40,185 nt of DNA from Aeromonas sanarellii (GCF_000820085.1 NZ_CDBN01000078.1:1-40185), one strand, 5' to 3'; positions 8,543 to 17,372 are shown, counted from the first letter of the stretch. Made by a program: numbers and translations. The notes: generated by a model from the letters alone, not told the origin.

Positions 8543-8704
8543 AATTGACAGGTCTGTCTCATCGGAGCACCGCAATCCGGGATGCCGTCTTCCCGGGGGC
8601 TGTTCTTCGGGGCTTGGGGGAGACAGCCCGTAGCGGGCTCTCAGGGGGTTGATGAGGGTCTGTCCCCTGTCAGCCAGGCTGACAGGGGACGACGAGGTGC
8701 CACG
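8543..8704. other. Region between the chemoreceptor gene and the gbpA promoter
   Basis: With the gbpA leader this forms a 384-base gap without a gene (8321-8704). I see no coding signal in it. It holds two hairpins: a 6-bp one at 8625-8639 and a 13-bp one at 8662-8690, listed separately. Confidence 0.6.
8662..8690 (-). terminator. Strong hairpin downstream of the chemoreceptor gene
   Basis: A perfect 13-bp inverted repeat (8662-8674 with 8678-8690, three-base loop CAG) begins 14 bases beyond the stop of the - strand chemoreceptor. No T tract follows on either strand. It may be a Rho-independent terminator lacking the usual tail, or an RNA 3'-end stabiliser. Confidence 0.5.
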
Positions 8705-10387
8705 TCAGTGGCGTGGCTGAGGGGTGACCCTGTGTGTGGACGAGGAGCCCTGAATCGGTCGTGGCGCCAGATCCGGGGCTGTGCTGCCCAGTCTGAACAG
8801 GGCCAGGCGCTCGTCCAGACTGCGGGAGAGTCCGGCCAGCAGTTCGCTTTCCCGGGCCAGCTGGGAGGCGGCCTGGGACATCTCGAGCGCCGAGTCGTTG
8901 ATGCCGCTGACGTTGCGGTTCATGTCCTCCGCCACCATGCTCTGCTGCTCCGCCGCCGTGGCGATCTGGGTCGCCATGTCGCTGACGTGCTGGATGTGGT
9001 TGACGATGAGGGAGAGATCCTGACCCGCCTTCTCGGACTGGTTGACACTGCTCTCCGCCAGTTTCCGGCTGGCGTCCATGGCGCTGGCGGCGGTAACCGC
9101 CCTTTGCTGCAACTGGGTGATGGTGCTCTGGATCTCCTCGGTGGAGTGACGGGTCCGACTCGCCAGCTGGCGTACCTCGTCGGCCACCACGGCGAAGCCG
9201 CGTCCCTGTTCGCCGGCCCGGGCCGCCTCGATGGCGGCGTTGAGGGCCAGCAGGTTGGTCTGCTCCGAGATGGCGCTGATGACCGCCGTCACCTCGCCGA
9301 TCTGCATCACCCCCTCCTTGAGCTGGTTGACCTGCAGGGTGGCCTGCTCCACCTCGGTGGCCAGCGCCTGGATGCCGTGCACGCTGGCATGGACATCCTG
9401 GTTGCCGAGCCCGGCCTCGCTGGTGGCGTCCTGGGTGTCCCGTGCCGTGTTCTCGGCGTGGCCTGCCACGTCGGAGATGGTGGTGCTCATCTCGTTCATG
9501 GCGGTGGCGAGCTGGGCCAGCTGATCCCGCTGGCTGTTGACCGCCTGGTTGGTCTGCTCGGCGGAGGCGGCGATGCGCAGGGCGGCATCCGCCACGTTGC
9601 GGGCGCCCTGGCTCGCCTCCAGCAGGGCGTGACGAATGGCATCCAGCCCCTGGTTGGTCGCGCTGGCGACGGCCCCCAGTTCATCCTTGCCGTGCACCGG
9701 GATGCTCACCACCAGATCCCCGGCGGCCACCCGGGCCATGGCCCGGTTGATCTCGGTGAGCGGGGTGACGATGGAGCGGCTGATGGCCAGGCCCAGCAGC
9801 CCCATCAGCAGGATCACCAGCAAGGTGGCCCCGCCCATCAGCCGGTACTGGGACCAGATGGTGGCCTGGATGTCCTGCAGCAGCACGCCGGAGCCCAGGA
9901 TCCAGCCCCAGGGCTGGTAACCGGCCACCAGCGACATCTTCTGGGCCGCCTCGCCGGAGGGGGAGAGCCACTGGTACTCCAGGCGCCCGCTGCGGCCACC
10001 CTTGCCGAGATCCACCATGCGCTGCCAATGGGATTCGGCGGGCGTCCCGCCCATCTGCTGGCCGACCAGCTCCGGCTTGGCGGGATGCACCACCACGTGG
10101 CGGTTCTCGTCCAGCACGAACAGGTAGTTGTCCCCGTCAAAGCGCATGCTGTCGAGCATGGCCTTGGCCTGCGCCTGCGCCTGCTCCGGGGGGAGGGTGG
10201 CGGCCAGGGTCTGGATCCGGCTCATGGCCAGATCCAGCACCGCCTGCAGCCTGGCTTCCCGCTCGCTCATCAGATTGCGATGCAGGGCACTGGCCGAGAT
10301 GAACAGCAGTGCGAGGAAGCCGATCAGTGCCAGTGAGAGCAGCAGCATCAGCTTGCGACTCACGGCGATATCACCGAGCTTGAACAT
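8705..10387 (-). CDS. Methyl-accepting chemotaxis protein with a single Cache domain
   Basis: This is a transmembrane chemoreceptor of 560 residues that signals to CheW/CheA. The first membrane span is about 12-32. A periplasmic sCache_2-type sensor domain follows (about 35-185, with [19 protein letters not shown] and the [10 protein letters not shown] end). The second span is about 188-208. A HAMP domain follows ([15 protein letters not shown]...GDLVV), then a long cytoplasmic coiled coil. The signalling hairpin tip is intact ([17 protein letters not shown]), preceded by [20 protein letters not shown]. No C-terminal CheR-binding pentapeptide is seen. ATG 10387 has AAGGA upstream. The ligand is unknown; sCache_2 receptors often bind small carboxylates. 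It lies upstream of gbpA on the same strand but is separated from it by hairpins and a promoter. Confidence 0.93.
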   Translation of the reverse strand: MFKLGDIAVSRKLMLLLSLALIGFLALLFISASALHRNLMSEREARLQAVLDLAMSRIQTLAATLPPEQAQAQAKAMLDSMRFDGDNYLFVLDENRHVVVHPAKPELVGQQMGGTPAESHWQRMVDLGKGGRSGRLEYQWLSPSGEAAQKMSLVAGYQPWGWILGSGVLLQDIQATIWSQYRLMGGATLLVILLMGLLGLAISRSIVTPLTEINRAMARVAAGDLVVSIPVHGKDELGAVASATNQGLDAIRHALLEASQGARNVADAALRIAASAEQTNQAVNSQRDQLAQLATAMNEMSTTISDVAGHAENTARDTQDATSEAGLGNQDVHASVHGIQALATEVEQATLQVNQLKEGVMQIGEVTAVISAISEQTNLLALNAAIEAARAGEQGRGFAVVADEVRQLASRTRHSTEEIQSTITQLQQRAVTAASAMDASRKLAESSVNQSEKAGQDLSLIVNHIQHVSDMATQIATAAEQQSMVAEDMNRNVSGINDSALEMSQAASQLARESELLAGLSRSLDERLALFRLGSTAPDLAPRPIQGSSSTHRVTPQPRH

Positions 10388-10494
10388 AGTCTTTTCCTTA
10401 CTTTCCCATGCGGGTCTGGTTATGACCGGTCTGCCGGCCGGACCTGATCGTTTTTATTGTTAACATCCATTTAACTTTCAAAGGGTTGTGATGG

Positions 10495-10525
10495 CTGGTT
10501 GCCAATTGGGCGTGCCGGCAACCAG
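10495..10525. repeat. Inverted repeat in the divergent promoter region
   Basis: A perfect 9-bp inverted repeat, CTGGTTGCC (10495-10503) and GGCAACCAG (10517-10525), has a 13-base spacer. It lies about midway between the divergent chemoreceptor and M3 peptidase genes. It could be an operator or an RNA hairpin. No T tract follows. The rest of 10388-10682 holds no gene that I can see. Confidence 0.5.
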
Positions 10526-10682
10526 TATAGCCAGCAGACAGCAACCCCCGCTTTTGGTAGCGTGATGACGCGCATCCCGTCGCACAATTTGTCCGCTCTA
10601 TTTGCAAGAAGTGTGAATGAGTCGGCATCTCACCAAAAAGGAGTGGGCGCCCCCGTGGCTGCCCCATAACAAGAGGGAAGTT

Positions 10683-12527
10683 ATGAGTTCCATTGCCAGG
10701 AATTATCTCAACCGGCTCAACGCCGACTACCTGCAGGTGCACAGGCGCAAGGAGGATCTGTTCTGGTCCACCTACATGGGCACCAGCGACGATCAGGCCG
10801 GCTTTACCGCCGCAGAGCAGGCCTACAAGGCGTTCTGCGCCGATCCGGCGCGCCTGCCGGTACTGCGTGAAATGCTGGCCCAGGCCGAGGAGGCCGAGCT
10901 CAGGCGCGGTCTGGGGGGCTGGATCGCCTTCTTCGAGTGCAACGTCATCGAGGATCCTCAGGCTGCCGCCCTGATGGACGAGCTGGTGGCCGCCGAGGCG
11001 GAGCTCTTCGCCCGTCGCAAGGGGTTGAGGCTGACGCTGCTGGACGAGCAGGGTCGCCAGGTGCCCGGCAGTCTGCCCGCCGCCAGCACGGCGCTGGCCG
11101 CCAGTAGCGACGAGGCGGTGCGCCAGAGTGCGCTCGCCATGTTCCACACCCTGGAGCAGTGGGTGGTCGGCAACGGCTTTCTCGAGGTGGTGGCCCTGCG
11201 CAACCGCTTCGCCCGGGCCATGGGCTATCGGGACTATTTCGACTACAAGGTGCACAAGAACGAGCAGATGAGCCCGGCGCAGCTGTTTGCGGTGCTGGAC
11301 GACTTCATCGCCCGCACCGAGGAGCGGCTGCACCAGAGCCTGGCCGAGCTGAAGGCCGCCAAGGGGGAAGAGGCCCTGCTGCCCCACAACCTGCGCTACA
11401 GCGTGAGCGGCGACGTGACCCGCCGGCTCGACCCCTATGTGCCCTTCTCCCGGGCACTGCAGGATTGGGTCGAGAGCTTCCGCCGCCTCGGTATCCAGTA
11501 CCGCGGCGCCACCCTGACCCTGGATCTGCTGACCCGGGAGGGGAAATACGAGAACGGCTTCTGCCACGGCCCGGTGCCGAGCTTCTGGCAGGAGGGGGAG
11601 TGGGTCCCCGCCGTGGTCAACTTCACCAGCCTGGCCAACCCGGCCCAGGTGGGCAGCGGCTGGAGCGGGCTCAACACCCTGTTCCACGAGGGGGGCCATG
11701 CGGCGCACTTTGCCAACGTCACCGGCAACGCCCCCTGCTTCTCCCAGGAGTTTCCGCCCACCTCCATGGCCTATGCCGAGACCCAGTCCATGTTCTGCGA
11801 CAGCCTGCTGGACGACGCGGACTGGCTCAAGCGCTACGCCAGGAATGCGGCGGGTGAGCCCATCCCAGACGACCTCATCCAGGCGATGATCGAGGCGCGC
11901 CAGCCGTTTCGTGCCTTCAATGAGCGCCAGATCGCGCTGGTGGCCTACTTCGAGCGGGATCTCTACGCCATGGCAGAGAGCGAGCGCACTCCCGACGCCG
12001 TGCTGACGCTGGCCCGTCGCTGGGAGCGCCAGATCCTGGGGGTGGAGAGCCCGCGCCCGCTGCTGGCCATCCCGCACCTCCTGAACCAGGAATCGGCCTG
12101 CGCCTATCACGGCTACCTGCTGGCGCTGATGGCGGTGGAGCAGACCCGCGCCTACTTCCTTAAGCGCGACGGCTACCTCACCGACAACCCGCGCATCGGG
12201 CCGGATCTGGCCGCCCATTACTGGGGGCCGGGCAACGGCATGACCCACGACGAGACACTCAGGAGCCTGACCGGCGAAGGCTTCAGCGCCATCCCGCTGG
12301 CGACGGTGTGCAACCAGACCGTGGCCGAGGCGTGGCAGCAGGCAGAAGCCTGCATGGCGGCGGCCCGCCAGCGTCCGTCGGCGGGGGAGGGGGCCCCGCT
12401 CAACGCCCATATCCGGGTGGTGCACGGAGCCGAGCTCATCGCCGACAACCGCGAGTCCGAGGCACGCATGCTGGCGGACTTCGAGGCCTGGATCCGGCGC
12501 CAGGAGGCGCCCGCCGGGCAGTCATGA
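10683..12527 (+). CDS. M3-family zinc metallopeptidase
   Basis: This is a cytoplasmic oligopeptidase of the thimet/oligopeptidase F superfamily. It has 614 residues and no signal peptide. The zinc motif HEGGH is at 335-339 (NTLFHEGGHAAHFAN). The downstream glutamate ligand lies in SMAYAETQSMFCDSLL. The rest is the helical M3 fold. Upstream the frame stays open to an ATG at 10617. I choose ATG 10683 (MSSIARNYLNRLNADY) because AGAGGGA precedes it by about 6 bases and the extra 22 residues look like leader sequence. It is likely monocistronic, with a perfect hairpin directly after the stop. The substrates are probably short peptides. A specific name such as PepF or Dcp is not justified. Confidence 0.88.
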   Translation: MSSIARNYLNRLNADYLQVHRRKEDLFWSTYMGTSDDQAGFTAAEQAYKAFCADPARLPVLREMLAQAEEAELRRGLGGWIAFFECNVIEDPQAAALMDELVAAEAELFARRKGLRLTLLDEQGRQVPGSLPAASTALAASSDEAVRQSALAMFHTLEQWVVGNGFLEVVALRNRFARAMGYRDYFDYKVHKNEQMSPAQLFAVLDDFIARTEERLHQSLAELKAAKGEEALLPHNLRYSVSGDVTRRLDPYVPFSRALQDWVESFRRLGIQYRGATLTLDLLTREGKYENGFCHGPVPSFWQEGEWVPAVVNFTSLANPAQVGSGWSGLNTLFHEGGHAAHFANVTGNAPCFSQEFPPTSMAYAETQSMFCDSLLDDADWLKRYARNAAGEPIPDDLIQAMIEARQPFRAFNERQIALVAYFERDLYAMAESERTPDAVLTLARRWERQILGVESPRPLLAIPHLLNQESACAYHGYLLALMAVEQTRAYFLKRDGYLTDNPRIGPDLAAHYWGPGNGMTHDETLRSLTGEGFSAIPLATVCNQTVAEAWQQAEACMAAARQRPSAGEGAPLNAHIRVVHGAELIADNRESEARMLADFEAWIRRQEAPAGQS

Positions 12528-12530
12528 CGA

Positions 12531-12561
12531 GACGAAGCCCCGCCACTGGCGGGGCTTCGTC
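12531..12561 (+). terminator. Hairpin terminator after the M3 peptidase
   Basis: A perfect 14-bp GC-rich stem (12531-12544 with 12548-12561, loop ACT) starts 3 bases after the stop codon. The trailing T tract is poor (CATT), but the position and stem strength favour a terminator. Confidence 0.7.
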
Positions 12562-12737
12562 ATTGGGGCCGGCGTGGCGAACGGGGCTCTCGCCAGGCTG
12601 GTCACAGATATGTTTCTCCCGATATATTGAGAATTCATGGCGATCCCATATCATGGCGCTCGCTCGCCACCAGAGAGTGGCGACATTCGGATGATTTGCT
12701 AACAAGAGAGCCCTGAAGGCTCGCAGAGGGATGGAAA

Positions 12738-13214
12738 TTGAGAGCCGTATTGCTGTGTTTGCTGGGGCTGTGGCCCGCATTGAGTTTTGCCACCCTGTCC
12801 GCCGATATGGTGGTGGTCAAGAAGTCGAGTTATAGCCTGACCCTGATGAAGGATGGCAAGGAAGTCAAACGCTACTGGGTCGCCCTGGGCCCGGCACCCA
12901 TGGGGCACAAGCAGCGGGAAGGGGATCAGCGCACGCCGGAAGGCCGCTACACCCTGGACTACAAGAAGAGCAACTCCGGCTTCTACAAGGCGATCCACAT
13001 CAACTACCCGAACCTGGACGACATCAAGCGTGCCAACGAGCTGGGGGTGAACCCGGGCGGCATGATCATGATCCACGGCCAGCGCAACAGCCTGGGGGAT
13101 CGCAGGGTGCAGCCGTCCAACTGGACCAATGGCTGCATCGCGGTGCTCAACCACGAGATGGACGAGATCTGGAACGCCATCGAGCCCGGTACCCCCATCA
13201 TCATCGAGCCCTGA
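12738..13214 (+). CDS. L,D-transpeptidase family (YkuD) periplasmic protein
   Basis: This is a small exported protein of 158 residues with an L,D-transpeptidase catalytic domain. Such enzymes use a cysteine to cross-link peptidoglycan or attach proteins to it. A signal peptide covers residues 1-18 (ending LSFA). The catalytic motif is intact: His113 (MIHGQRNSLGD) and Cys133 (NWTNGCIAVLN). There is no LysM or other binding domain, so this is the short YafK/ErfK-like form. The start is TTG at 12738, the first possible start after an in-frame stop at 12714, with AGAGGG at 12725-12730 before it. A second TTG at 12750 is an alternative. An ATG at 12731 is in another frame. It is flanked by terminators, so it is probably a single-gene unit. 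Confidence 0.88.
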   Translation: MRAVLLCLLGLWPALSFATLSADMVVVKKSSYSLTLMKDGKEVKRYWVALGPAPMGHKQREGDQRTPEGRYTLDYKKSNSGFYKAIHINYPNLDDIKRANELGVNPGGMIMIHGQRNSLGDRRVQPSNWTNGCIAVLNHEMDEIWNAIEPGTPIIIEP

Positions 13215-13226
13215 TCCCGCCCTCCG

Positions 13227-13257
13227 ACGCCCGCAGCCATGCGGGCGTTTCATTTTG
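13227..13257 (+). terminator. Intrinsic terminator after the L,D-transpeptidase
   Basis: A 9-bp stem (13227-13235 with 13240-13248, loop GCCA) runs into TTTCATTTT. It starts 12 bases after the stop codon. Confidence 0.85.
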
Positions 13258-13336
13258 CTGCAGACCATGGCGTGACAGCCAATCCCGCCCCGTGCTAGTT
13301 TTTCCGGCTCCCATTGGCAGTGACAAGGATGAGCCC

Positions 13337-14050
13337 ATGACGTCAGGAACCCGCCTCCCCGCGCCCGAGCGCACGGGGGGGCTCTGGTGGCGCGCCACCC
13401 TGGACATACTCCCGCTCTCCATCTCGGTGATCCCCTGGGGGATCCTGTGCGGCGCCCTGGCGCTGCAGGCGGGGCTGAGCCCGCTGCAGGCCCAGCTGAT
13501 GTCGCTGCTGGTCTATGCGGGCGCCGCCCAGCTCTCGGCCACCACCTTGTTCGGGGCGGGCACTCCCCTGCTGCCCATCATGGGATCCACCGTGGTGATC
13601 ACCTCCCAGCACCTGCTCTATGGCTTCACCTTTCGCCGCGACGTGCTGCCGCTCTCCCTGCGCTGGCGAGCCAGCCTCGCCTTCTTCCTGACCGACGAGA
13701 TGTTCGCGGTGGCACTCAAGGACAGAGAGCGCAGCGGCACCTTCAATCCCGCCTACGCGCTCATCGCGGGCTTCGTCTTCTACCTGTTCTGGAACCTGGC
13801 GACCCTGCTCGGCATCGCCGCCGGCCAGTACATCGACGGGCTGGACAGTATGGGGCTGGACTTCGCCATCGCCGCCACCTTCATCGCCATGACCATACCC
13901 GCCATGAAGAACCTGCCCATGGTGGCGGCCACCCTGGTGAGCGGCGGCACGGCGCTGCTCACCAAGCCGCTGCTGGCGGAGATCCACATCATCGTCTCGG
14001 CCCTGGCCGGCATGGTGGTGGGCTATGTGCTGCACCGGATGAGGAGGTGA
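13337..14050 (+). CDS. azlC: AzlC-family branched-chain amino acid exporter, large subunit
   Basis: This is an inner-membrane protein of 237 residues that forms a two-subunit exporter with AzlD; related pairs export branched-chain amino acids (YgaZH, BrnFE). The AzlC hallmarks are visible: a first segment ILPLSISVIPWGILCGALA, the conserved YAGAAQLSATTLF, the QHLLYGFTFRRDVLPL loop and FFLTDEMFAVAL. About seven hydrophobic spans follow. ATG 13337 is preceded by AAGGA at 13325-13329. An upstream start at 13292 would add 15 residues without a ribosome site. azlD begins one base after the stop, so the two are coupled. The substrate is inferred from the family and was not read from the sequence. 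Confidence 0.92.
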   Translation: MTSGTRLPAPERTGGLWWRATLDILPLSISVIPWGILCGALALQAGLSPLQAQLMSLLVYAGAAQLSATTLFGAGTPLLPIMGSTVVITSQHLLYGFTFRRDVLPLSLRWRASLAFFLTDEMFAVALKDRERSGTFNPAYALIAGFVFYLFWNLATLLGIAAGQYIDGLDSMGLDFAIAATFIAMTIPAMKNLPMVAATLVSGGTALLTKPLLAEIHIIVSALAGMVVGYVLHRMRR

Positions 14051-14051
14051 C

Positions 14052-14393
14052 ATGGGCTGGCTGATGATAGGCCTGCTGGCCCTGATCACCTTCTTCAACC
14101 GCTTCGCCTTCTTCTCCCGGCTTACCCGTTATCAGCCCGGCGCCGAGATGGGAGCCTTCCTCAGCTTCTCGGCCCAGTCGGTGCTGACCGCCATCTGGCT
14201 GCCCATCGTCTTCAGCTACGAGCCGGGACACGGGCTGGACTGGGATCCGGACTACCTGGCCGCCACCCTGCTGGTGACCGCGCTGACCCTGCTGCGGCTG
14301 CCGACCCTGGTGGTGGTGGTCGTCGGCATGGGGGGCTTCTTCCTGCTGCGCTGGCTGGGGGGCGTGACCGGGCTCCTGCCCTGGCTGGGCTAG
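14052..14393 (+). CDS. azlD: AzlD-family exporter, small subunit
   Basis: This is the small partner of AzlC, with 113 residues and about four membrane spans. It begins GWLMIGLLALITFFNRFAFF and ends in a hydrophobic LVVVVVGMGGFFLLRWLGG segment. The arginine-rich turn after the first span (FFSRLTRYQPG) and the SVLTAIWLPIVF segment are typical of the family. The start follows a GAGGAGG at the end of azlC. It overlaps nothing downstream. A hairpin-forming repeat lies 14 bases after its stop. Confidence 0.92.
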   Translation: MGWLMIGLLALITFFNRFAFFSRLTRYQPGAEMGAFLSFSAQSVLTAIWLPIVFSYEPGHGLDWDPDYLAATLLVTALTLLRLPTLVVVVVGMGGFFLLRWLGGVTGLLPWLG

Positions 14394-14406
14394 GCCCGTG
14401 ATCCGG

Positions 14407-14439
14407 CATGGCGGATGTCGTTCTCGGATATCCGCCATG
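14407..14439. repeat. Inverted repeat between azlD and yjjI
   Basis: A perfect 10-bp inverted repeat, CATGGCGGAT (14407-14416) and ATCCGCCATG (14430-14439), has a 13-base spacer. No T tract follows (TTGTGAATG). It could end azlCD transcription or regulate yjjI, whose start is 70 bases further on. Confidence 0.6.
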
Positions 14440-14509
14440 TTGTGAATGTCACTTCAAAAAAGGCCTCCAGAGTGTGAGGATTCTGGCATTCCCCCGTGAG
14501 GAGCGAGCC

Positions 14510-16045
14510 ATGTCTTTCACCGACACCTGCCAGCGCATCGTGCGCGACCCCCTGCTCTCGCCGGCCCAGAAGCGCCACGCCCTGGCGCTGGCCGCCGAGA
14601 ATGCGCTGCCCTATCCCGAGCTGCCCGCCACCGTCCAGGAGGCCATGGCGCGAGGGGGGCTGTGCGACATGTTCGAGGGGCACGCCCCCCACAAGCCGCG
14701 CTATGTGCTGCCGGACTATGAAAAGTTCCTGCGCCAGGGCTCGGCCTGGCTGGAGCTGGCGCCGCCAAGGGATTTCGATGAGGCCCTCGACGCCCTGCGC
14801 ATCCTCTACCACCACGTGCCCTCCGTCACCGGCATGCCGGTCTGGCTGGGCCGGCTCGATCAACTGCTGCTGCCCTTCGTCGGCGCGCTGGATGACGAGA
14901 CCCTGCATCGCAAGCTGAAGGCCTTCTGGATCTACCTGGACCGGGTGCTGCCGGACGCCTTCATGCACGTCAACATCGGCCCAGATGACAACCGCCTCTG
15001 CCGCCTGATCCTGCGCATCGACGGCGAGCTCCAGCAGGCGGCGCCGAACCTCAGCCTGTTCCACGACCCGGCGCAGACCCCGGACAGTCTGCTGCTGCAG
15101 GGGGTCGAGAACATAGCCCTGTGCAGCAAGCCCCACATCGTCAACTACCCGCTGCACCGCGACACCTTCGACAGGCGTGGCTTTGGCATCGTCAGCTGCT
15201 ACAACGCCCTGCCGCTCGGGGGCGGCGCCAACACCCTGGTGCGACTCTCCCTCAGGGCGGTGGCCGAGCAGAGTGCAGGGGTCGAGGATTTCATGGAGAG
15301 AATGCTGCCTCACCACTGCGAGCAGGCGTCCCTGCTGATCGAGGCGCGGGCCGCCTTCCTGCACCGGGAGTCGGGCTTCTTCGACAGCTTCCTGGTGCAG
15401 GAGGGGTTGATCGAGGAGGGGCGCTTCGTGCCCATGTTCGGCATCTTTGGCATGGCGGAGGCGGTGAATCTGCTGATGGAGAAGGCGGGGCTGCCGGGGC
15501 GCTATGGCCACGACGAGGGGGCGAACCGGCTCGGCCATCGCATCTCGGCCCGGCTCGCCGAGCTGGTGACCAGCCGGTCCCAGTCCCACGCCTGGGGCGG
15601 GCGCGCCCTGCTGCACGCCCAGGGGGGACTCAGCCTGGATCAGGGGGTCACCCCAGGGGTGCGCATCCCCTATGGTGAAGAGCCGGATCCCGCCAGCCAC
15701 CTGCTGGCCCTGGCCCCCCATCACGGCTTCTATCCCTCCGGGATCAGCGAGATCCTGACCCTGGATCCCACCATTCGCCAGAATCCCCAGGCGCTGCTGC
15801 AACTGTGCAAGGGGGCCTTCGCCCTCGGCATGCGCGAGTTCAGCGCCAACGTGGCGGACAGCGATCTGGTGCGGGTGACCGGCTACATGATCCGCAAGCG
15901 CGATCTGGCCCGCTTCGCGACCGAAGGCTCGCGACTGCAGACCACCTGCCTCGGGGTCGAGGCGAGCGAGCTGACCGGCATCCGCCGTCGGCAGCCCAGG
16001 GTGGTGGCCGTCGAGGCGCTCCTGGATGACCATGGCGTGCGATGA
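14510..16045 (+). CDS. yjjI: YjjI-family glycyl radical enzyme
   Basis: This is an oxygen-sensitive glycyl radical enzyme of 511 residues. The radical site is Gly458 in LVRVTGYMIRKRD near the C-terminus. The likely catalytic cysteine is Cys230 in GIVSCYNALPLGGGANT. The N-terminus (DPLLSPAQKRHALALAAENALPYP) matches E. coli YjjI. I chose ATG 14510 because GAGGAG at 14498-14503 precedes it. An upstream ATG at 14408 lies inside the preceding inverted repeat and adds 34 unrelated residues. It overlaps its activase gene by 20 bases. YjjI is a small divergent branch whose substrate I cannot name. Anaerobic expression is expected, but I could not see a convincing FNR site. Confidence 0.92.
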   Translation: MSFTDTCQRIVRDPLLSPAQKRHALALAAENALPYPELPATVQEAMARGGLCDMFEGHAPHKPRYVLPDYEKFLRQGSAWLELAPPRDFDEALDALRILYHHVPSVTGMPVWLGRLDQLLLPFVGALDDETLHRKLKAFWIYLDRVLPDAFMHVNIGPDDNRLCRLILRIDGELQQAAPNLSLFHDPAQTPDSLLLQGVENIALCSKPHIVNYPLHRDTFDRRGFGIVSCYNALPLGGGANTLVRLSLRAVAEQSAGVEDFMERMLPHHCEQASLLIEARAAFLHRESGFFDSFLVQEGLIEEGRFVPMFGIFGMAEAVNLLMEKAGLPGRYGHDEGANRLGHRISARLAELVTSRSQSHAWGGRALLHAQGGLSLDQGVTPGVRIPYGEEPDPASHLLALAPHHGFYPSGISEILTLDPTIRQNPQALLQLCKGAFALGMREFSANVADSDLVRVTGYMIRKRDLARFATEGSRLQTTCLGVEASELTGIRRRQPRVVAVEALLDDHGVR

Positions 16046-16913
16046 GGAGGGCGTAAGAGGGACGGTCAGCCGCTGGCTGCCCTTCTCCTGCGTGGACGGG
16101 CCCGGCAACCGGCTGGTGTTGTTCCTGCAGGGCTGCAACTTCCGCTGCCCCGGCTGCCACAACCCGCACACCATAGGGGGGTGCGATCACTGCGGCGACT
16201 GCGTGCCCGGCTGCCCGGGCGGGGCCCTGAGTCTGAAGGATGGGAGGGTGCACTGGCAGGAGGCGCGCTGTACCCAGTGCGATCGCTGCCTGGAGATCTG
16301 CCCCCGCAGCGCCAGCCCCAAGACCCACGAGATGTCGGTGGCCGAGGTGCTGGCCCTGCTGCGCCGCTACGGTCCGCTGCTCAGCGGCATCACTGTGTCC
16401 GGCGGGGAGGCGACCACCCAGCTGCCATTCGTGATCTCCCTGTTCACGGCCATCAAGGAGGCGCCGGATCTGGCCCACCTCAGCTGTCTGCTCGACAGCA
16501 ACGGTTCCCTCGCCGAGACCGGCTGGCAGCGGCTGCTGCCGGTGCTGGACGGCGCCATGATCGATCTCAAGGGGTGGCAAGCGCCGGTGCACCGTACCCT
16601 GACTGGGCGTGATCGGGATCGGGTGCTGGCGTCGCTGCGGCTGCTGGCCGCCCGGGGCAGGCTAGCCGAGTTGCGCCTGCTCCATGTGCCGGGGCAGAGC
16701 GACTTTCTCGACGGGGCGGGCGAGCTGGCGGAGGGGCTGGCGGCCTTCCTGGCGTCGCTGGGCCCCGTGCCCATCCGCCTCAACGGCTTTCGCCATCACG
16801 GGGTGCGCGGGGCGGCGCTGGCCTGGCCGCAGGCCAGGGAGGATGAGCTGGTGGCCCTGGCCACCGCCTTGAAGGCCAAGGGGTTTGGCCCCGTGATGCT
16901 GCCAGCGATCTGA
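16026..16913 (+). CDS. yjjW: YjjW glycyl radical enzyme activase (radical SAM)
   Basis: This is the radical SAM enzyme that installs the glycyl radical on YjjI. It has 295 residues. The SAM-cluster motif is CxxxCxxC at Cys37, Cys41 and Cys44 (GCNFRCPGCHN). Two ferredoxin-type clusters are inserted behind it: Cys53, 56, 59, 63 and Cys82, 85, 88, 92. This double insert is typical of activases of the PflA-like group with extra clusters. The SAM-binding VSGGE motif follows (GITVSGGEATTQ). The start at 16026 overlaps yjjI by 20 bases; an ATG two codons later (16032) is a possible alternative. Overlap and order argue for co-translation with YjjI. Confidence 0.93.
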   Translation: MTMACDEEGVRGTVSRWLPFSCVDGPGNRLVLFLQGCNFRCPGCHNPHTIGGCDHCGDCVPGCPGGALSLKDGRVHWQEARCTQCDRCLEICPRSASPKTHEMSVAEVLALLRRYGPLLSGITVSGGEATTQLPFVISLFTAIKEAPDLAHLSCLLDSNGSLAETGWQRLLPVLDGAMIDLKGWQAPVHRTLTGRDRDRVLASLRLLAARGRLAELRLLHVPGQSDFLDGAGELAEGLAAFLASLGPVPIRLNGFRHHGVRGAALAWPQAREDELVALATALKAKGFGPVMLPAI

Positions 16914-17030
16914 GCCGGCCGGCGCGTCGCTGCCCTGAGACCCGATATGACGCAACTGTGAACTCTGTCTATATGGCACGCCGTCAGTGGCGGCTAGAAT
17001 GGGAAAACCGTCCACCATCAACAGATACCC

Positions 17031-17354
17031 ATGAGTGAAGCCAACGCCTTATACCGAGTGCAGTTTATTTGTCACAACGAGCGTTACGAAGTCTATGTCA
17101 GGGAAGTGAGCCAGGGTCAGCTGTTCGGCTTCATCGAGATCGCCCACTTCGTGTGGGACAACCACACGGCGCTCATCGTCGACCCCAGCCACGAGAAGTT
17201 GAAGAGTGAATTCGCCGACGTCAATCGCACCATGATCCCCATGCACCACGTGCTGCGGGTCGACCAGGTGCGCAAGCAGGGGGCCGCCCGCATCACGGAT
17301 CTGGGCAGCAATGTCGCCTCCTTCCCCAGCCCCATCTACACCAAGAAACCCTGA
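17031..17354 (+). CDS. DUF1820 family protein
   Basis: This is a conserved small cytoplasmic protein of 107 residues with no signal peptide or membrane span. It shows the DUF1820 pattern: a start of the type YRVQFICHNERYEVYVREV, then the GFIEIAHFVW stretch, VDPSHEKLKSEF, and MHHVLRVDQV. The family is widespread in gammaproteobacteria and has no established function. It starts 117 bases after yjjW and converges on a LysR gene. The 18 bases between the two stop codons hold no obvious terminator. Confidence 0.85.
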   Translation: MSEANALYRVQFICHNERYEVYVREVSQGQLFGFIEIAHFVWDNHTALIVDPSHEKLKSEFADVNRTMIPMHHVLRVDQVRKQGAARITDLGSNVASFPSPIYTKKP

Positions 17355-17372
17355 TCCCCAGGCTGTCGGGCC

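Noticed and set aside
14436..14460. Possible FNR or CRP site upstream of yjjI (TTGTGAATGTCACTTCAA)
   Set aside because: Half-sites are present, but the spacing fits neither the TTGAT-N4-ATCAA nor the TGTGA-N6-TCACA pattern.
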